64,000 nucleotides of DNA, taken from the NCBI GenBank assembly GCA_034521715.1, contig JAXHLY010000003.1:124001-188000 (forward strand), in the 5' to 3' direction. The stretch comes from Methylohalomonas sp034521715. GTDB lineage: Bacteria; Pseudomonadota; Gammaproteobacteria; Methylohalomonadales; Methylohalomonadaceae. Below, piece by piece: positions 1 to 9,562 of the stretch. Under the pieces are notes generated by a model, which saw only the letters and a list, made by a program, of their open reading frames with translations, made no database searches and was not told where the DNA came from. A program made the position numbers and the translations under genes. Within the stretch, counting starts at the first letter, position 1, and each line of letters begins with the position of its first letter.

Positions 1-67
1 GATCGCCTCACGATGCACTACACTGAGGCGGCGCGCGGGTTTGCTGCACTGATATTGCTTATGACAC

Positions 68-1159
68 ATGGCTGACAGACAATTACACAAGCCGGGACCA
101 CGCAAGGGGCGGGGCGCCGCCAGCAAGCCGGATGCCCGCTACCTGGAAGACACGCGCACGGAGTTTGATGACGGCTGGTATCGGGAAGACGATCTGCCGG
201 CGTTGCGGACCACGGTTACGATCGAACACAGCAAGACCATCATCAGCCGCAACAAGTCCCCCGATATTCCGTTTGAACAGTCCGTTAACGCCTACCGTGG
301 CTGTGAACATGGTTGTGTTTACTGTTACGCCCGGCCGACACATGCCTACATGGATCTGTCTCCGGGACTGGATTTCGAAAGCCGTTTATTTGTCAAACCG
401 GAGGCCGCGGAACTGCTGCGCAGGGAACTGGCAAAACCGGCCTATGAATGCAAGCCGATCGCGCTGGGCACCAATACCGATCCCTATCAGCCGATCGAAC
501 GTGAGTGGCAGGTTACGCGTGCGATCATACAGTTGTTGCATGACTGCAATCATCCGCTGACACTGGTTACCAAGTCATGGATGGTTGAGCGTGATATTGA
601 TCTGCTGGCGGCGATGGCCGAACGCCGGCAGGTACAGGTGTTTCTCTCGATTACGACGCTGGATCACGAACTCGCACGTAAACTGGAACCGCGGGCGACA
701 GCGCCGGCACGCCGTACTGAATGTCTGCGACGTTTATCGGCTGCCGGGATCAGCACCGGTGTCATGTTCGCGCCGGTAATCCCTGCCATTAATGAGTCGG
801 AACTGGAACGCGTACTGGAAACGGCCGCGGAAGCCGGGGTCAGCCATGCCGGTTATGTCATGATCCGCCTGCCGCACGAGGTCAGGGACCTGTTCCGGGA
901 ATGGCTGGACAATCATTATCCCGATCGTGCCGCCCATGTGATGAATCTTGTTAGTGACATCCGCGGCGGCCGTGATAACGATCCGGCATTCGGCAGCCGC
1001 ATGCGCGGGCAGGGCGTGTTTGCTGATCTCGTGCGCCACCGGTTCCGTAAAACCTGTAAGCAACTCGCCCTAAACAGCTCGGACTATCAACTCGATACTT
1101 CCCGCTTTAAACCACCACGCACGAACGACTCGCCGCAGATGTCACTGTTTAGTGAATAA
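68..1159 (+). CDS. PA0069-family radical SAM protein (SplB-like)
   Basis: Intact 363-residue protein. A CX3CX2C cluster (C79, C83, C86, in the context RGCEHGCVYCYARP) is the radical SAM [4Fe-4S] signature, and the surrounding sequence matches the PA0069/Rv2578c group related to spore photoproduct lyase. Members of this group have no established substrate. The first 50 residues are basic and low-complexity, then the SAM barrel follows; the C-terminal 60 residues are polar. ATG start at 68; no convincing Shine-Dalgarno motif is visible. It stands alone: the next gene begins 220 bp downstream. The family call is firm; the reaction is unknown. Confidence 0.85.
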   Translation: MADRQLHKPGPRKGRGAASKPDARYLEDTRTEFDDGWYREDDLPALRTTVTIEHSKTIISRNKSPDIPFEQSVNAYRGCEHGCVYCYARPTHAYMDLSPGLDFESRLFVKPEAAELLRRELAKPAYECKPIALGTNTDPYQPIEREWQVTRAIIQLLHDCNHPLTLVTKSWMVERDIDLLAAMAERRQVQVFLSITTLDHELARKLEPRATAPARRTECLRRLSAAGISTGVMFAPVIPAINESELERVLETAAEAGVSHAGYVMIRLPHEVRDLFREWLDNHYPDRAAHVMNLVSDIRGGRDNDPAFGSRMRGQGVFADLVRHRFRKTCKQLALNSSDYQLDTSRFKPPRTNDSPQMSLFSE

Positions 1160-1321
1160 GTATTGCGTTTTATATATATAGTGGTGTGACAGTGACGCCA
1201 CTCTGAAACTGGGGCACACTTTTTAACAGAAAATTTCGAACATATGCGTGATCTGGAACGCAGATCAGAAATTCTGCTGTAGCAAAAGACTACGGCAATG
1301 TCTTAAACTCTATTCCTGGTG

Positions 1322-1341
1322 CGCCCGCTATTAGCCGGGCG
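1322..1341 (+). other. short GC hairpin upstream of bactofilin gene
   Basis: CGCCCG (1322-1327) pairs with CGGGCG (1336-1341) across an 8-base loop, about 40 bp before the bactofilin start. It is not followed by a T-run, so it could be a 5' leader structure of the bactofilin mRNA or a weak terminator of the upstream gene. The rest of 1160-1378 holds nothing else I recognise. Confidence 0.35.
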
Positions 1342-1378
1342 TTGTTGTCAATAAAACCTCAATCAAGGGGCTTGGATC

Positions 1379-2015
1379 ATGTTCGAATTCAACAAGCGTG
1401 AAACCTTAGACAAGGATGATGACTTCCCCGACCAGAATGTTGCGGATCTGGAGGCCGGTTCCGGCAGATCACAGTCTGCGCAGAAAACCGATCAGCCTGT
1501 ACGCAGTACGGGCCGCCGTGAGGCTGCTGTTATCGGTCCATCCATACATATCAATGGCGATCTGCATGGTGAAGAGGATCTGATTATTGAAGGTGAGGTA
1601 AAAGGTACGGTTCATCTCAAGAATAACAGCCTGACGATCGGCAGCCAGGGTAAGGTAACCGCCAGATGTTTATGCTCATTCGGTTTTTGTCGATGGTTAT
1701 ATTGAAGGTGATCTGTCTGGATCGGAACAGATCAGCATTCGCAAAACCGCTGAAATGAAAGGTAATATCACTTCGCCACGGGTGAGTCTGGAAGATGGTG
1801 CCCGCTTCAAGGGTTCCATAGAAATGGATCCCGAGGTGTCACAGAATGTATTCGGCAAAAGCCAGGCAGGCACAAACAAGAACGCAGCATCTGCGTCCGC
1901 TTTCTCCGGAAAACAATCTGCCTCTACGGCTGGCAACAGCAAGAGTCAGCCTGCTTCCGCAAAATCGGATAATGGTGGCGGTAGCGTCGCCGTAAGTGGC
2001 GAATCGGCTGGCTAA
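1379..2015 (+). CDS. bactofilin family cytoskeletal protein (frameshifted)
   Basis: Bactofilins are small self-polymerising beta-helical scaffold proteins that act at the inner membrane in shape, stalk or polar functions. The 5' frame gives a disordered N-terminus, then the start of the repeated hydrophobic pattern (IHINGDLHGEEDLIIEGEVKG). That frame stops at 1705. The other frame continues the same domain from about 1664 (DVYAHSVFVDGYIEGDLSG...) and ends after a Ser/Ala/Lys-rich tail at 2015. One extra base near 1664 in 'gccagatg' explains the break. AGGGG lies 10 bases before the ATG. It is followed at once by a gene for an uncharacterised SAM-fold-like protein, probably co-transcribed. Confidence 0.85.
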
Positions 2016-2033
2016 CACGCATGAAATTCAGCA

Positions 2034-2666
2034 GTGACGCAAGCCGCGCCTGACGTGGCGAGTCCCCTTCGTTCGACAGCAAAACAGAGCGGTCCGGCAG
2101 CGCATATCGTGAAGGCGCCATTGTTCCAGTGGCTTGCCGGTCAGATGCGCGCCGGTAAGCGCTGGGTTATTCTCGATCTCGGGCCGGCAAATGCGGCGAC
2201 CATACGCTACCTGAATGAATTCCGCTGTCGCCTGGATATTGCCGACATGCCGGCCTGGCTGCACAGGCTCAGCAGCGATGATGAAGATACCGATCTGCGG
2301 CAAAGAGCCGAGTCGATACTGCCTGTTCGTGGTGAAGAACCCACCGATATTGTTTTTAGCTGGGATTTGTTCAACTATCTTGACCGCCCGGCTCTGAAGG
2401 TGCTGGCAGAACGCATCGCCGCCCGTGCCCGCTCCGGCACGTTTGTACACAGCCTGATCGTGTATTCATCCAGCCGCATGCCGGTCAGTCCCTCGGTGTA
2501 CTATCCCGGTGAAGATGATTCTCTGAATACAATCCCTGTCACTGGCGAGGAACGTGATGCACCACGTTATACACCGGATGACCTGGCACGCTGCATGCCG
2601 GCTTACCGCGTCGAGCGGGCCATGTTGCTGAATAACGGCATGCAGGAATTTCTTTTCCGGCTTTGA
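2034..2666 (+). CDS. uncharacterised protein with methyltransferase-like motif
   Basis: A 210-residue protein starting at GTG 2034, 19 bp after the bactofilin stop. The stretch VILDLGPANAATIRYLNEF followed by LDIADMP resembles motifs I and II of Rossmann-type SAM-dependent methyltransferases, and a later IVFSWDLFNYL resembles motif IV. No catalytic residues can be named, and the protein may be a non-catalytic relative. An ATG at 2021 is in another frame and stops quickly, so either GTG is the true start or a base is missing there. The close spacing suggests an operon with bactofilin. Confidence 0.6.
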   Translation: MTQAAPDVASPLRSTAKQSGPAAHIVKAPLFQWLAGQMRAGKRWVILDLGPANAATIRYLNEFRCRLDIADMPAWLHRLSSDDEDTDLRQRAESILPVRGEEPTDIVFSWDLFNYLDRPALKVLAERIAARARSGTFVHSLIVYSSSRMPVSPSVYYPGEDDSLNTIPVTGEERDAPRYTPDDLARCMPAYRVERAMLLNNGMQEFLFRL

Positions 2667-2872
2667 GTGAGAGCCGGCAACCGCTGCCACGGCATGGCTA
2701 TGTCATTCATTCCTGCCATCCAGGCTGTACTGTTTAGCCCCTCTCTGTAATATCGTTATCCCTGTCATGGCATCGTCCCTGCCAGTAGTGGTCGGGATAT
2801 GCCATGTCAGCAACACCAGTTAACCGGGTCATCTCTGGACAGGTGACCGTTTTCAGCCGGGGCAGCAACAGT

Positions 2873-3901
2873 ATGAGTCTTGAGCAGGTGCCTCTGGGTA
2901 TAGTCATCGGTATACTCGCGGCCGCCGCAGCCGTGATCGGTGTTACCGGTACGCTTATTGCCCGTTTTGCTGATGAACTGGCCGTGCGGACCGGCCTTGG
3001 GGAAGCGGTCATGGGGGCCGTGTTTATCGGTGCCAGCACTTCCCTGCCGGGCATAGTGACCTCAATGACCGCGGCCGCTGAAGGCTATCCGCAACTGGCG
3101 GCCGGTAACGCGCTGGGCGGCATTGCCGTCCAGATAGCTTTCCTGTGTGTAGCCGACCTGGCCTATCGCAAGGCCAACCTGGAATATGCCGCTGCCTCGG
3201 TCGCCAACCTGTTGCAGGGTGTACTGTTGGTGGCGCTGCTTGCATTGCCGCTGATAGCTGTTGCATTACCACCATTCACGATTGCCGGCGTCAGTCCCGT
3301 ATCACTGCTGATCGTGGCGGGATACCTGGCAGGCCTCAAGCTGATTACCTCCGCCGGCGAACGGCCGATATGGCGGCCGTTGCGCACACGCGGCACCCAG
3401 CGCGAGGAAAATGAAAAACCGGGCAAGGTGCGTGGCAGTACCCGCGCCATATGGATGCGTTTTGCAGTGCTGGCCGTGATCATGATAATCGCGGGCTATG
3501 CCGTATCGGCAGACCGGTATCGAGATTGCAATACGCACGGCTTGTCGGAAACCGCGGTCGGCGCCCTGTTCACGGCTGTCGTCACTTCCCTGCCGGAACT
3601 CGTGATTGCGGTTGCCGCGGTCCGCCAGGGTGCGCTCAACCTGGCTGTAGGCGATATCATTGGCGGCAACTGTTTCGATGTACTGTTTCTGGCAGCTTCC
3701 GATATGGCCTATCGTGAGGCTTCGCTTTACCGGCATTTCTCGGGCGGGGAAGTCTGTCTCACCTCTGCCTCGATTCTGATGACGGCCATCCTGCTGTTGG
3801 GCATGCTGTATCGACAGAAACAGGGCTTTGCCGGCATCGGTTTCGAAAGCGCACTGATTTTGCTCATTTATCTTACCAGCGTGATCGTCATTGTTAATTG
3901 A
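2873..3901 (+). CDS. sodium/calcium exchanger-family (CaCA) cation antiporter
   Basis: Integral membrane protein with two homologous halves, each carrying the CaCA alpha-repeat: GAVFIGASTSLPGIVTSM near the N-terminus and GALFTAVVTSLPELVIAV in the second half, the latter followed by GDIIGGNCFDVLF. These repeats line the ion pathway and exchange Ca2+ or another cation for Na+ or H+. The ATG at 2873 (MSLEQVPLGI) is chosen over an upstream ATG at 2804, because the extra 23 residues look non-coding. Residues between A211 and L222 are garbled: the frame shifted by one between about 3512 and 3540 reads TGIEIAIRT, which is what the family has there, so two compensating indels lie in this stretch. Confidence 0.8.
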   Translation: MSLEQVPLGIVIGILAAAAAVIGVTGTLIARFADELAVRTGLGEAVMGAVFIGASTSLPGIVTSMTAAAEGYPQLAAGNALGGIAVQIAFLCVADLAYRKANLEYAAASVANLLQGVLLVALLALPLIAVALPPFTIAGVSPVSLLIVAGYLAGLKLITSAGERPIWRPLRTRGTQREENEKPGKVRGSTRAIWMRFAVLAVIMIIAGYAVSADRYRDCNTHGLSETAVGALFTAVVTSLPELVIAVAAVRQGALNLAVGDIIGGNCFDVLFLAASDMAYREASLYRHFSGGEVCLTSASILMTAILLLGMLYRQKQGFAGIGFESALILLIYLTSVIVIVN

Positions 3902-4000
3902 GCCGGCAGGCGCAGGAGCCGTTTTTCCCGATACAGGAAGATTCCAGTCGAAGATACGACAGGTTATCGTGGTCGCTTTGGGGAACAGAAAAATACCAGC

Positions 4001-5101
4001 ATGACACCACTTGAAAACTACCACGAAGAGATCAGAGCGGGACGGCTACGCCCGGATGCGGCACAGGAAAAGGCCTTACGCAAGCTGCAGCGTTTATACG
4101 ATCGATTAACCGAGGCGGAACAGGGCGGTAATGTTTCATGGCTGGAGTGGCTCAGAAAGCAACTGAAACCCGATACAACTGAAACAATCAAGGGAATATA
4201 TCTCGGGGTCCGGTCGGCCGCGGCAAGACCCTGATAGTTGATATGTTCTTTCACAACCTGCCATTCGATAAAAAACTGCGCATGCATTTTCACCGCTTCA
4301 TGCAGATGGTCCACAACGAGCTGCGGATCTCAATGATACGAGTGATCCCGTAATGATTGTCGCCGAGCAGGATCGCTGAACGCGCGCGGATCATCTGTTT
4401 TGATGAATTTCATGTCGCTGATATTACCGATGCCATGCTGCTGGGTGGGCTGTTCCGAGCCCTGTTTGAACGCGGGGTTGTTCTGGTAGCGACTTCGAAC
4501 ACCGAGCCTCGGGATCTTTTACCGGGACGGACTGCAACGTGAACGTTTTCTGCCGGCAATCGAGTTGATCGAATGGCATACGCATGTTGTGCGGATCGGC
4601 GGTGACAAGGATCACCGTCTGGAATTTCTGGATCATGCCGAGATCTATCACTGGCCGCTGGATGATGCCGCCCGTGAATGCATGGAAAACAACTTCGTCA
4701 ACCTGGCGCCGGAATCCGGCAGCCGTGACGAGATCATTAAAATCGAGGACCGTGATATCCGGACGGTGCGCAATGCTGATGGTGTCGTCTGGTTCGAATT
4801 TGCAGAACTGTGCGGCGGGCCACGCAGTGCCGTGGACTACATCGAGATCGCGCGAACTTATCAGGCAGTCCTGCTGTCGGATATACCGAGACTGATTGGT
4901 GATACTGAAGACGAGGCGAAGCGTTTCATTAATCTTGTCGATGAACTCTACGATCGTCGCGTCAAGCTGATTGTTTCCGCGGCCGAGCCGCCCGATAAGC
5001 TGTATTGCGGTTCGCGCCATAGCGCCGACTTCCAGCGGACTGTCAGCAGGCTGCAGGAAATGCGCTCGCACAGCTACCTGGCCGGCTCTCACCGGCCTTG
5101 A
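4001..5101 (+). CDS. zapE: cell division protein ZapE, AFG1-family ATPase (multiple frameshifts)
   Basis: ZapE is an AFG1-like P-loop ATPase that acts at the Z-ring during late division. The pieces in order are: the N-terminal helical part (MTPLENYHEEIRAG), Walker A as GPVGRGKT near 4208-4231 in the next frame, then MHFHRFMQMVHNELR, Walker B as IICFDEFHVADITDAM, the sensor VLVATSNTEP, and an uninterrupted C-terminal half ending SHSYLAGSHRP. At least four one-base shifts (near 4205, 4327, 4371 and 4510) separate these pieces, yet none of the expected sequence is missing and the total length fits the family. A sequencing-error explanation fits better than a decayed gene. Confidence 0.87.
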
Positions 5102-5174
5102 TCGGCCGACCAAACCAGTCATATCATGCTGTTCTGCAACATTTTTCGTACTGACAATGAGTTACCCGTCAAAT

Positions 5175-5205
5175 TTGACACAGGTACTTAAATTGTCTAT
5201 ATGAT
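5175..5205 (+). promoter_or_regulatory. candidate sigma-70 promoter
   Basis: TTGACA at 5175-5180 is a perfect -35 hexamer. At 17 bp spacing TATATG (5198-5203) follows, and TATGAT overlaps it at 19 bp. It lies about 105 bp before the small gene at 5310. Prediction from sequence only. Confidence 0.45.
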
Positions 5206-5309
5206 TAGTAAGCGTTATTAATTGTGTAACTCTTTGATCTGTATCGGACGATGACGTAGCGACCCGGCAATCCGGTAAAATCGCTAAATATTCCAATAAA
5301 ATCAAGTAT

Positions 5310-5522
5310 ATGCAAACAACGAAAACAAGCAGCAATCTGCAGAGCCTGGAGGCGCGCATTGCCCAGGTACTGGAGCACCGTTATGGCGACGGTCTGGTGT
5401 ATCTGCCGAAAGAATGGCCGGAACAGTTGCTGTCGCTTGCCAGGCAGTTTGAATTCATTGATGCGGAAGGCTATCTGACCCGTAAGGGACGTACCCTGCT
5501 GGCACGTTACCAGTTTATCTGA
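5310..5522 (+). CDS. hypothetical protein, 70 aa
   Basis: Small protein that I do not recognise. It is mostly helical and amphipathic, has no signal peptide or membrane segment, and ends with a basic segment (YLTRKGRTLLARYQFI) resembling the end of a winged-helix or DNA-binding fold. A good sigma-70-like promoter precedes it by about 105 bp, and coding character is better than in the overlapping minus-strand frame. It lies between zapE and the EF-G paralogue; no function can be inferred. Confidence 0.55.
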   Translation: MQTTKTSSNLQSLEARIAQVLEHRYGDGLVYLPKEWPEQLLSLARQFEFIDAEGYLTRKGRTLLARYQFI

Positions 5523-5673
5523 AGTCCGGCCTCCATTCTGCCGTATCCCGGCAACCGCCCGGTTGCCGCGGCACGACCGCTTACCGCGGCTTTCCGGTTG
5601 TATGCCCGCTATACTCATTGCTATAACCGGATAACAACATGATCCCATCAATCCCGGTGTGGAGGTCAGGGCA

Positions 5674-7742
5674 GTGGCCGGCTATTCCACTGAATCGATT
5701 CGCAATATCGCGCTCACGGGCCAGAGCGGCTCGGGCAAGACCACGCTGGTAGAGGCGTTACTGGCGGCCACGGGCGCCATCGGCAGCCCCGGCTCGGTAG
5801 AGCAGGGCAGCACCGCTGCCGATTTCGACGAACTCGAAAAGGCGCATGGCCATTCGCTGGAGACTGCGCTGGTCAGCCTTCAGCATGCCGGCCGGCATAT
5901 CAACATCATCGACACCCCGGGAGCGCCCGACTTGCTCGGCCGGGCGCTGGCAGTGCTGCCGGCGGTGGAAACCTGCGCCGTGGTCATCAACGCCCCGGCC
6001 GGTATAGAGCTGGTCAGCCGGCGCATGCTGGAGACAGCCCGCCAGCGTAACCACGACTGTTTAATCATCATCAATCACATCGACGCCGAGGGTGTCGACC
6101 TGTCCGTGTTGCTGAACCAGATCCGTGAAGCCTTCGGTGATGAATGCCTGCCGCTCAACCTGCCGGCCGAGCAGGGCGGCAGGGTCGTCGACTGTTTTTT
6201 TGAACCCGAGTCATCTGCAGCCACCGATTTCGCCTCGGTGGAAACGGCGCATACCGAGATAGTCGACCAGGTGGTCGAACTGGATGAGGCGCTGATGGAA
6301 CAGTATCTCGAGCAGGGCCAGTCGCTGTCCCCGGAACAGCTGCATGAGCCATTCGAAACAGCGTTGCGCGAAGGCCATCTGATCCCGGTGTGTTTCGTCT
6401 CGGCCACGACCGGTGCCGGCATCGACCAGTTGTTACGGATCCTGGCCGAGTTAATGCCCAATCCCGCCGAGGGCAATCCACCGCAGTTCCTGAAGGATAC
6501 CGGTGACGACAGCGTGCCGATCATGGTGGTGCCGGACGCAGAGCAGGCATGTACTGGCGCATGTGTTCAAGATCACGCATCGATCCTTTGTCGGCAAGCT
6601 GGCGGTGTTCCGTATCCACCAGGGTACTGTTGCAAAAGACAGCCAGCTGTTTATCGGCAATGCCCGCAAACCGTTCCGGGTCGGGCACCTGTTCTCTTTA
6701 CAGGGCCGTGATCACAGTGAAATCGATTGCGGCATTCCGGGTGATCTCTGTGCCGTCGCCAAGGTCGACGCGATTCATTACGACGCGGTACTGCATGACT
6801 CGCATGACGGAGGATCATATTCACCTGCGGCCGCTGGCTATGCCACAGTCGATGTATGGCCTGGCCGTCGCGGGCGAAAAGCCGCGGCGATGAACAGAAG
6901 ATCTCGGATGCCCTGCACAAGCTGGCGGCCGAGGACCCGAGCCTGGCTGGTCGAGCATCATGCCAGTCTGAATGAAACCGTGCTACGCGGTCAGGGCGAA
7001 CTGCACCTGCGCCTGGTTCTGGAGAAACTGAAGAATCATTATCACGTTGATGTTGAAACGTATCCACCGCGGATCGCCTATCGCGAAACCATTACCACGA
7101 ACGCCGAAGGCCATCACCGCCACAAGAAACAGACCGGCGGCGCCGGCCAGTTCGGCGAGGTGTATCTGCGGATAGAACCGTTGCCGCGCGGCGGCGGTTT
7201 CGAGTTTGTCGATGCCGTGGTCGGCGGCGCCATTCCCGAACAGTTCATTCCCGCGGTGGAAAAAGGCGTTCGCCAGGCCATGGAAGAGGGTGCCATTGCC
7301 GGTTATTCGCTGCAGGATATCCGCGTGACGGTCTATGACGGCAAGCACCATCCCGTCGATTCCAAGGAAGTGGCATTTGTTGCCGCCGGCCGCAAGGCGT
7401 TCCTCAATGCCGTGTCAGAAGGCGCGACCGGTCGTGCTCGAACCGCTGGTCACTGCCGAGATCGAAACGCCGGCCGATACCGTCGGCGATATTACCTCGG
7501 ATCTGTCGGCACGACGCGGCCGCATCAACGATACGCGACCCAAGACCAACGGCACGACCAGTATTGCAGCACTCGTGCCGCTGGCCGAGCTGGAAAATTA
7601 TGCCTCCAGGCTGCAGTCCATGACCGGCGGCGAGGGCAACTTCAACATGACCTTCAGCCATTACGAGCCGGTACCCGCCAATATCCAGCAGGAGCTGACT
7701 CGGGATTACAAATCAGCCGGCAGCGAATCATCGGCCATGTGA
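5674..7742 (+). CDS. elongation factor G-like GTPase (EF-G paralogue, frameshifted)
   Basis: A second, EF-G-like translation GTPase, shorter than canonical EF-G. G1 is GQSGSGKTT, G3 is DTPG, and the G4 position reads NHID rather than NKxD. Later parts show EF-G domains II-V: FKITHRSFVGKLAVFRI, then ASLNETVLRGQGELHL, the domain IV stretch TGGAGQFGEVYLRIEP, and domain V ending at 7742. The frame breaks near 6540, 6815, 6890 and 7425, but all domains are present in order. GTG 5674 is preferred as start because GGAGG lies 8 bases upstream, giving a start at AGYSTESIRNIALTG. Some bacteria keep such paralogues with altered elongation or recycling roles; the role here is unknown. Confidence 0.85.
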
Positions 7743-7786
7743 TTGCCACGAAAGTGGCTAATCCCGGCCACCGCCGGCATATACAT

Positions 7787-7846
7787 GTCATTTCGTACGG
7801 AGCGAGAAAGCCCGGTGTGAGGATTTCTCCCGCTGGCCGAAATGAC
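7787..7846. repeat. GTCATTTCG-family short inverted-repeat element
   Basis: GTCATTTCGTACGGAGCGAGAAA on the left and the imperfect complement ending CGAAATGAC on the right enclose a short centre. It is a diverged member of the family also seen at 8095, 16253, 23856, 31433, 33651 and 34255. It sits directly behind the EF-G paralogue stop. Confidence 0.7.
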
Positions 7847-7993
7847 GATATGCTTGTCAAATCCTGCAAGTCTGAATACCAGCGTATCATTGTGACCGCG
7901 AGCGCATGCGAACCGGGGAACAATCTCGTTCCAGTGGCCGGGGTGCTTACGCAACGAGGTCACCACGGCGCCGCCTCACAATGACACAATTTT

Positions 7994-8061
7994 TTGTAGG
8001 AGCGGACTTCAGTCCGCGATTGCTCGATCTGTGTAATTGCCGATCGGAACCGGCTCCCACA
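7994..8061. repeat. REP-like palindrome (GTAGGAGCGG type)
   Basis: TTTGTAGGAGCGGACT-tc-AGTCCGC is a tight hairpin, and an inverted partner (ACCGGCTCCCACAAG) lies about 30 bases on. This matches the widespread gammaproteobacterial REP architecture. A shorter relative occurs at 40901. The 7743-8236 gap contains this and two GTCATTTCG elements and no credible gene. Confidence 0.65.
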
Positions 8062-8094
8062 AGGATGGTTGAAAACGCTTGACTTCAAGTACAG

Positions 8095-8171
8095 TTCATT
8101 TCGACCAGCGGGAGAAATCCTGTAGCATTGCTACTGGATATCTGCAGATTTCTCGCTACGCTCGAAATGAC
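8095..8171. repeat. GTCATTTCG-family short inverted-repeat element
   Basis: Left arm TTCATTTCGACCAGCGGGAGAAATC; right arm GATTTCTCGCTACGCTCGAAATGA. The centre differs from other copies. It lies about 65 bp before the nucleotidyltransferase gene. Confidence 0.75.
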
Positions 8172-8236
8172 ATTCAGCCGGCTTATCAATCGAGCGTCTT
8201 GCTAAATGAGTTGAATCACGCTCCAGGGATTTTCCA

Positions 8237-9326
8237 GTGACTGTTTCCGAAGAGGTAAAACGAGAAGCCGTGCCCGGATTCGCAAACCGGCGTGACTGGT
8301 GCAGTACGGCCTATTTTCACCAGTGCCCGGTACTGAGCCGGTCGTGGCATGAATCCGCGCAGACTTACGCGCGCGTGGCCGCCGCACTGGAGGATTTCGA
8401 TCAGCATGCCGGGCAGGTGATCACGCTGGCTGCTGCCGGTTCGCTTGGGCGCATGGAGGTGTTACCGCATTCCGACTGTGATCTGATCGTCATCGTGCCC
8501 GATGATGTCGCGCCCGAAAGTGATGTCGCGCACGACATCATGAATGCAGTCTGGGATCGACTGGAACCACTCGATCTGCGGCTGCCGAAATCATGGGGCA
8601 TCTTTGTGGAACCGGCCAGCATCGCCAGCCTGACTCGCCCCGACGATCTTGGCCATCTGGGTGATTCACGCTCCAATTTTGGCAAACGCCTGCAGTGCCT
8701 GCTGGACAGCCAGCCCCTGTTCCGGCCCGAACGCTTCCGCGAACTGCAACAGCGTATTCTGGAATGGTATGCCACGGCCTTTGTCGAGAGTGGTCATGCC
8801 AAGCAGTGGACATATCTGCTGAATGACCTGATCCGTTATTACCGCTCCTATGCCGCCTGGCAGCAGTTCGAACTGAAGGTCGAACACGATGACAGCTGGT
8901 ACATCCGCAATGCAAAGCTGCGTACAAGCCGCTTAATTATGTATGCCGGCATGCTGCTGTTGCTGGGCGAATCCAGTCGCCGCCAGCCGCGTGACAAGGT
9001 GACATGGCTGCTCGAACGCCTGGGCATGACGCCGCTGGAACGCGTGATCTGGTGCATGGAGCAATGCACACGGGGACACGGATGACGATATCATCGCATT
9101 GCTGCATGCCTATGAAGTCTTCATGGCGGCAATGCACGATGATATTGTCCGTCAGGCGCTGATCGACAAGGCACCGCGTACGCTGGATGATTTGCCGCCG
9201 GAGATGATTCCCGAATATGAGCCGATCCGGAACAGTTCCGCGGATATCATGGATATCCTGACACGCTTCGTGCTGGCGCGCCGGAACGACTGGCATCCGA
9301 AGTTCATGCGCTACTTGTTGTTCTGA
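8237..9326 (+). CDS. nucleotidyltransferase-domain (GlnD/DUF294-like) protein, frameshifted near 9075
   Basis: The N-terminal third has the nucleotidyltransferase signature GSLGRMEVLPHSDCDLIVIV (Gly-Ser, then Asp-x-Asp), as in the GlnD/DUF294 uridylyl- or adenylyl-transferase-like superfamily. A long helical region follows, with WTYLLNDLIRYYRSYAAWQ. The frame is lost near 9070-9080. The next frame resumes at once (DIIALLHAYEVFMAAMHDD) and ends normally at 9326. No HD or ACT domains are present, so it is not GlnD itself. GTG at 8237 is the assumed start. Substrate unknown; nucleotide or tRNA-like substrates are possible for the superfamily. Confidence 0.7.
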
Positions 9327-9331
9327 TTGTT

Positions 9332-9475
9332 GAATAGTGAATAGTGAATTTTTTGACATTGGGAACTGAAAAGTTCCCCGGCATTTCAAATTTAATCACC
9401 AATCACCAATCACCAATCACCAATCACCAATCACCAATCACCCACCCCCGGCAACATAATAGTGAATCGTGAATC
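9332..9475. repeat. heptamer tandem repeats with GGGAACT hairpin
   Basis: In order: two GAATAGT units (from 9332), a perfect hairpin GGGAACT-gaaa-AGTTCCC (9361-9378), then seven exact AATCACC units (9394-9442), and two GAATCGT units (about 9465-9478). The hairpin with GAATAGT units recurs at 40672-40849. There is no coding potential beyond translation of the repeat. Confidence 0.85.
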
Positions 9476-9562
9476 GTAGGAGCGGCGCCCTCGCCGCGAA
9501 CATTCGGCCCGAGGGCGGGCCTCCTTGCAAATTGATTAATAAATCTATTGCCCGATAACCAC

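Noticed and set aside
4424..5122. 232-residue minus-strand open frame
   Set aside because: Antisense of the intact C-terminal half of zapE.
5674..7742. Programmed ribosomal frameshifting as explanation for broken genes
   Set aside because: Shifts occur in many unrelated genes and in both directions, lack consistent slippery sites, and include compensating pairs.
9394..9442. CRISPR-like array
   Set aside because: Seven-base units without spacers and no cas genes; a simple tandem repeat. The same applies to 40672-40825.
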